Shown: positions 35,231 to 36,151 of the stretch, piece after piece | Position numbering within the stretch: the first letter of the stretch is position 1 | Layout of the letters: every line of letters begins with the position of its first letter | NCBI GenBank assembly: GCA_000173575.1 | Contig: ABYL01000067.1 | Location: 1-36,151 of the forward strand | DNA: 36,151 nt | Direction of reading: 5' to 3' | DNA from: Burkholderia sp. H160 | Lineage (GTDB): Bacteria; Pseudomonadota; Gammaproteobacteria; Burkholderiales; Burkholderiaceae | The notes under the pieces: model-generated | Told to the model about the DNA's origin: nothing | Database searches by the model: none | Seen by the model: the letters and a program-made list of their open reading frames with translations, nothing else | Translations under genes and position numbers: made by a program

Positions 35231-36151
35231 TCACGTCATGCGGTTTTTCGCGAGCGGCGGGTTGGCCGCGAAATAGCGCTTGATGCCGGTCAGGATCGCG
35301 TTGGCCATCTTGTCGCGATAGGCGTCGTCGTTCAGGCGGCGCTCCTCATCCGGATTGCTGATGAACGCGGTCTCGACGAGGATCGACGGAATGTCCGGCG
35401 CCTTCAGCACCGCGAAGCCGGCCTGCTCGACCGAGCCCTTGTGCAGCTTGTTGATGTCGCCGATCTCGTTGAGCACGAAGTTGCCGTAGCGCATCGAGTC
35501 GCGAATCTGCGCGGTGGTCGACATGTCGAACAGCGCGCGGTTCACGGTCGCGTCGTCGGACTTGATGTTGATGCCGCCGATCAGATCCGATGAGTTCTCC
35601 TTGTTCGCCATCCAGCGCGCGGCCGCGCTCGTCGCGCCGTGCTCCGACAGCGCGAACACCGACGAGCCCTTCGCCTCGGGCGTCGTGAACGCGTCCGCGT
35701 GGATCGACACGAACAGGTCGGCGCCGACGCGGCGCGCCTTCTGCACGCGCACGTTCAGCGGCACGAAGAAGTCGGCGTCGCGCGTCATCATCGCGCGCAT
35801 GTTCGGCTGCGCGTCGATCTTCGCGCGCAGCTTCTTCGCGATGTCGAGCGCGATGTGCTTCTCGTAGCTGCCGCCGCCGCCGATCGCGCCCGGGTCCTCG
35901 CCACCATGACCGGGGTCGATCGCGACGGTGAGCAGTCGCACGGTGTTGCCGCGGCTCGACTTCGGTGTGGTGAACGCGTAGGTGTCGTCGCCGCCGTCGA
36001 GGTTGTCGCCGTCTGGGCCGCGTGCGGGGGTGCCGTTGCTGGTATTGCCGCCCTTGTTGCGGGCGATTGCGGCAGGCGGCGCAAGGGGAGCGGAGGGCGT
36101 CGCCTGCCGGCCGGCGATGACCGGTGCGGACGGCGGCGTCGCGCCACGCGC
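35231..36151 (-). CDS. amiC: N-acetylmuramoyl-L-alanine amidase AmiC type, N-terminus cut
   Basis: C-terminal part (about 306 residues) of a periplasmic zinc amidase that splits septal peptidoglycan. The Amidase_3 domain shows VAIDPGHGGEDPGAIG, YEKH, SIHADAF (zinc ligands His, Glu, His) and LVETAFISNPDEE with the catalytic Glu. Upstream in the same open frame is a Gly/Asn/Asp/Pro-rich linker ending YAFTTPKSSRGNT, so the GTG at 35941 is not a start. The AMIN targeting domain and Tat-type signal expected for AmiC would lie beyond the right edge. Confidence 0.9.
   Translation of the reverse strand, partial: ARGATPPSAPVIAGRQATPSAPLAPPAAIARNKGGNTSNGTPARGPDGDNLDGGDDTYAFTTPKSSRGNTVRLLTVAIDPGHGGEDPGAIGGGGSYEKHIALDIAKKLRAKIDAQPNMRAMMTRDADFFVPLNVRVQKARRVGADLFVSIHADAFTTPEAKGSSVFALSEHGATSAAARWMANKENSSDLIGGINIKSDDATVNRALFDMSTTAQIRDSMRYGNFVLNEIGDINKLHKGSVEQAGFAVLKAPDIPSILVETAFISNPDEERRLNDDAYRDKMANAILTGIKRYFAANPPLAKNRMT

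Noticed and set aside
35231-35941. Complete short amidase starting at GTG 35941
   Set aside because: The frame remains open to the window edge and encodes an AmiC-type linker, so the gene is cut by the edge rather than short.

Overview
The window is GC-rich throughout (strong G/C bias at third codon positions) and reads as a beta-proteobacterial chromosome of the Burkholderia/Paraburkholderia type. Family content and gene order (zur-znuACB, a kynBUA operon with a divergent Lrp-type regulator, SmoEFGK-type polyol uptake) support this; the genus is inferred. I found no rRNA, tRNA, CRISPR array, insertion sequence, integrase or phage gene.

Layout. (1) 1-641: 3' part of an S-formylglutathione hydrolase gene and a two-way terminator. 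(2) 667-3947, minus strand: a zinc operon zur-znuA-znuC-znuB with overlapping genes; the ATPase carries a histidine-rich tail. (3) 4190-10175, plus strand: a polyol operon with a sorbitol dehydrogenase (SDR), binding protein, two permeases, HAD phosphatase and ATPase. It converges on a minus-strand D-arabinitol dehydrogenase / xylulokinase / SorC-type regulator operon (14245-10250). A two-part DNA element with matching sequence and spacing lies upstream of both operons, so they are probably one regulon. Imported hexitols and D-arabinitol would be oxidised to fructose or D-xylulose and the latter phosphorylated to xylulose 5-phosphate. (4) 14622-22687, plus strand: a second polyol locus with an AraC regulator, an RbsBAC-type ABC importer, an EltD-like zinc polyol dehydrogenase, an FGGY kinase and an L-xylulose-reductase-like SDR. 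The SDR carries an apparent one-base deletion near its start. (5) 22704-26221: tryptophan-to-anthranilate operon kynB-kynU-kynA and divergent kynR. (6) 26294-36151: a series of housekeeping and stress genes: flavin reductase, msrA, DUF72 protein, cyclopropane synthase, pdxH, tcdA (also with an apparent one-base deletion), the thioredoxin-fold chaperone cnoX, pirin, eamA exporter, and the C-terminal part of an AmiC-type amidase running off the right edge.

The clearest non-routine signals are the shared two-part regulatory element, the second polyol operon of unassigned substrate, the histidine tail on ZnuC, and two independent single-base deletions in otherwise intact genes. The last may be consensus errors in the sequence rather than biology. 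I did not find evidence for a wholly new defence or mobile system.
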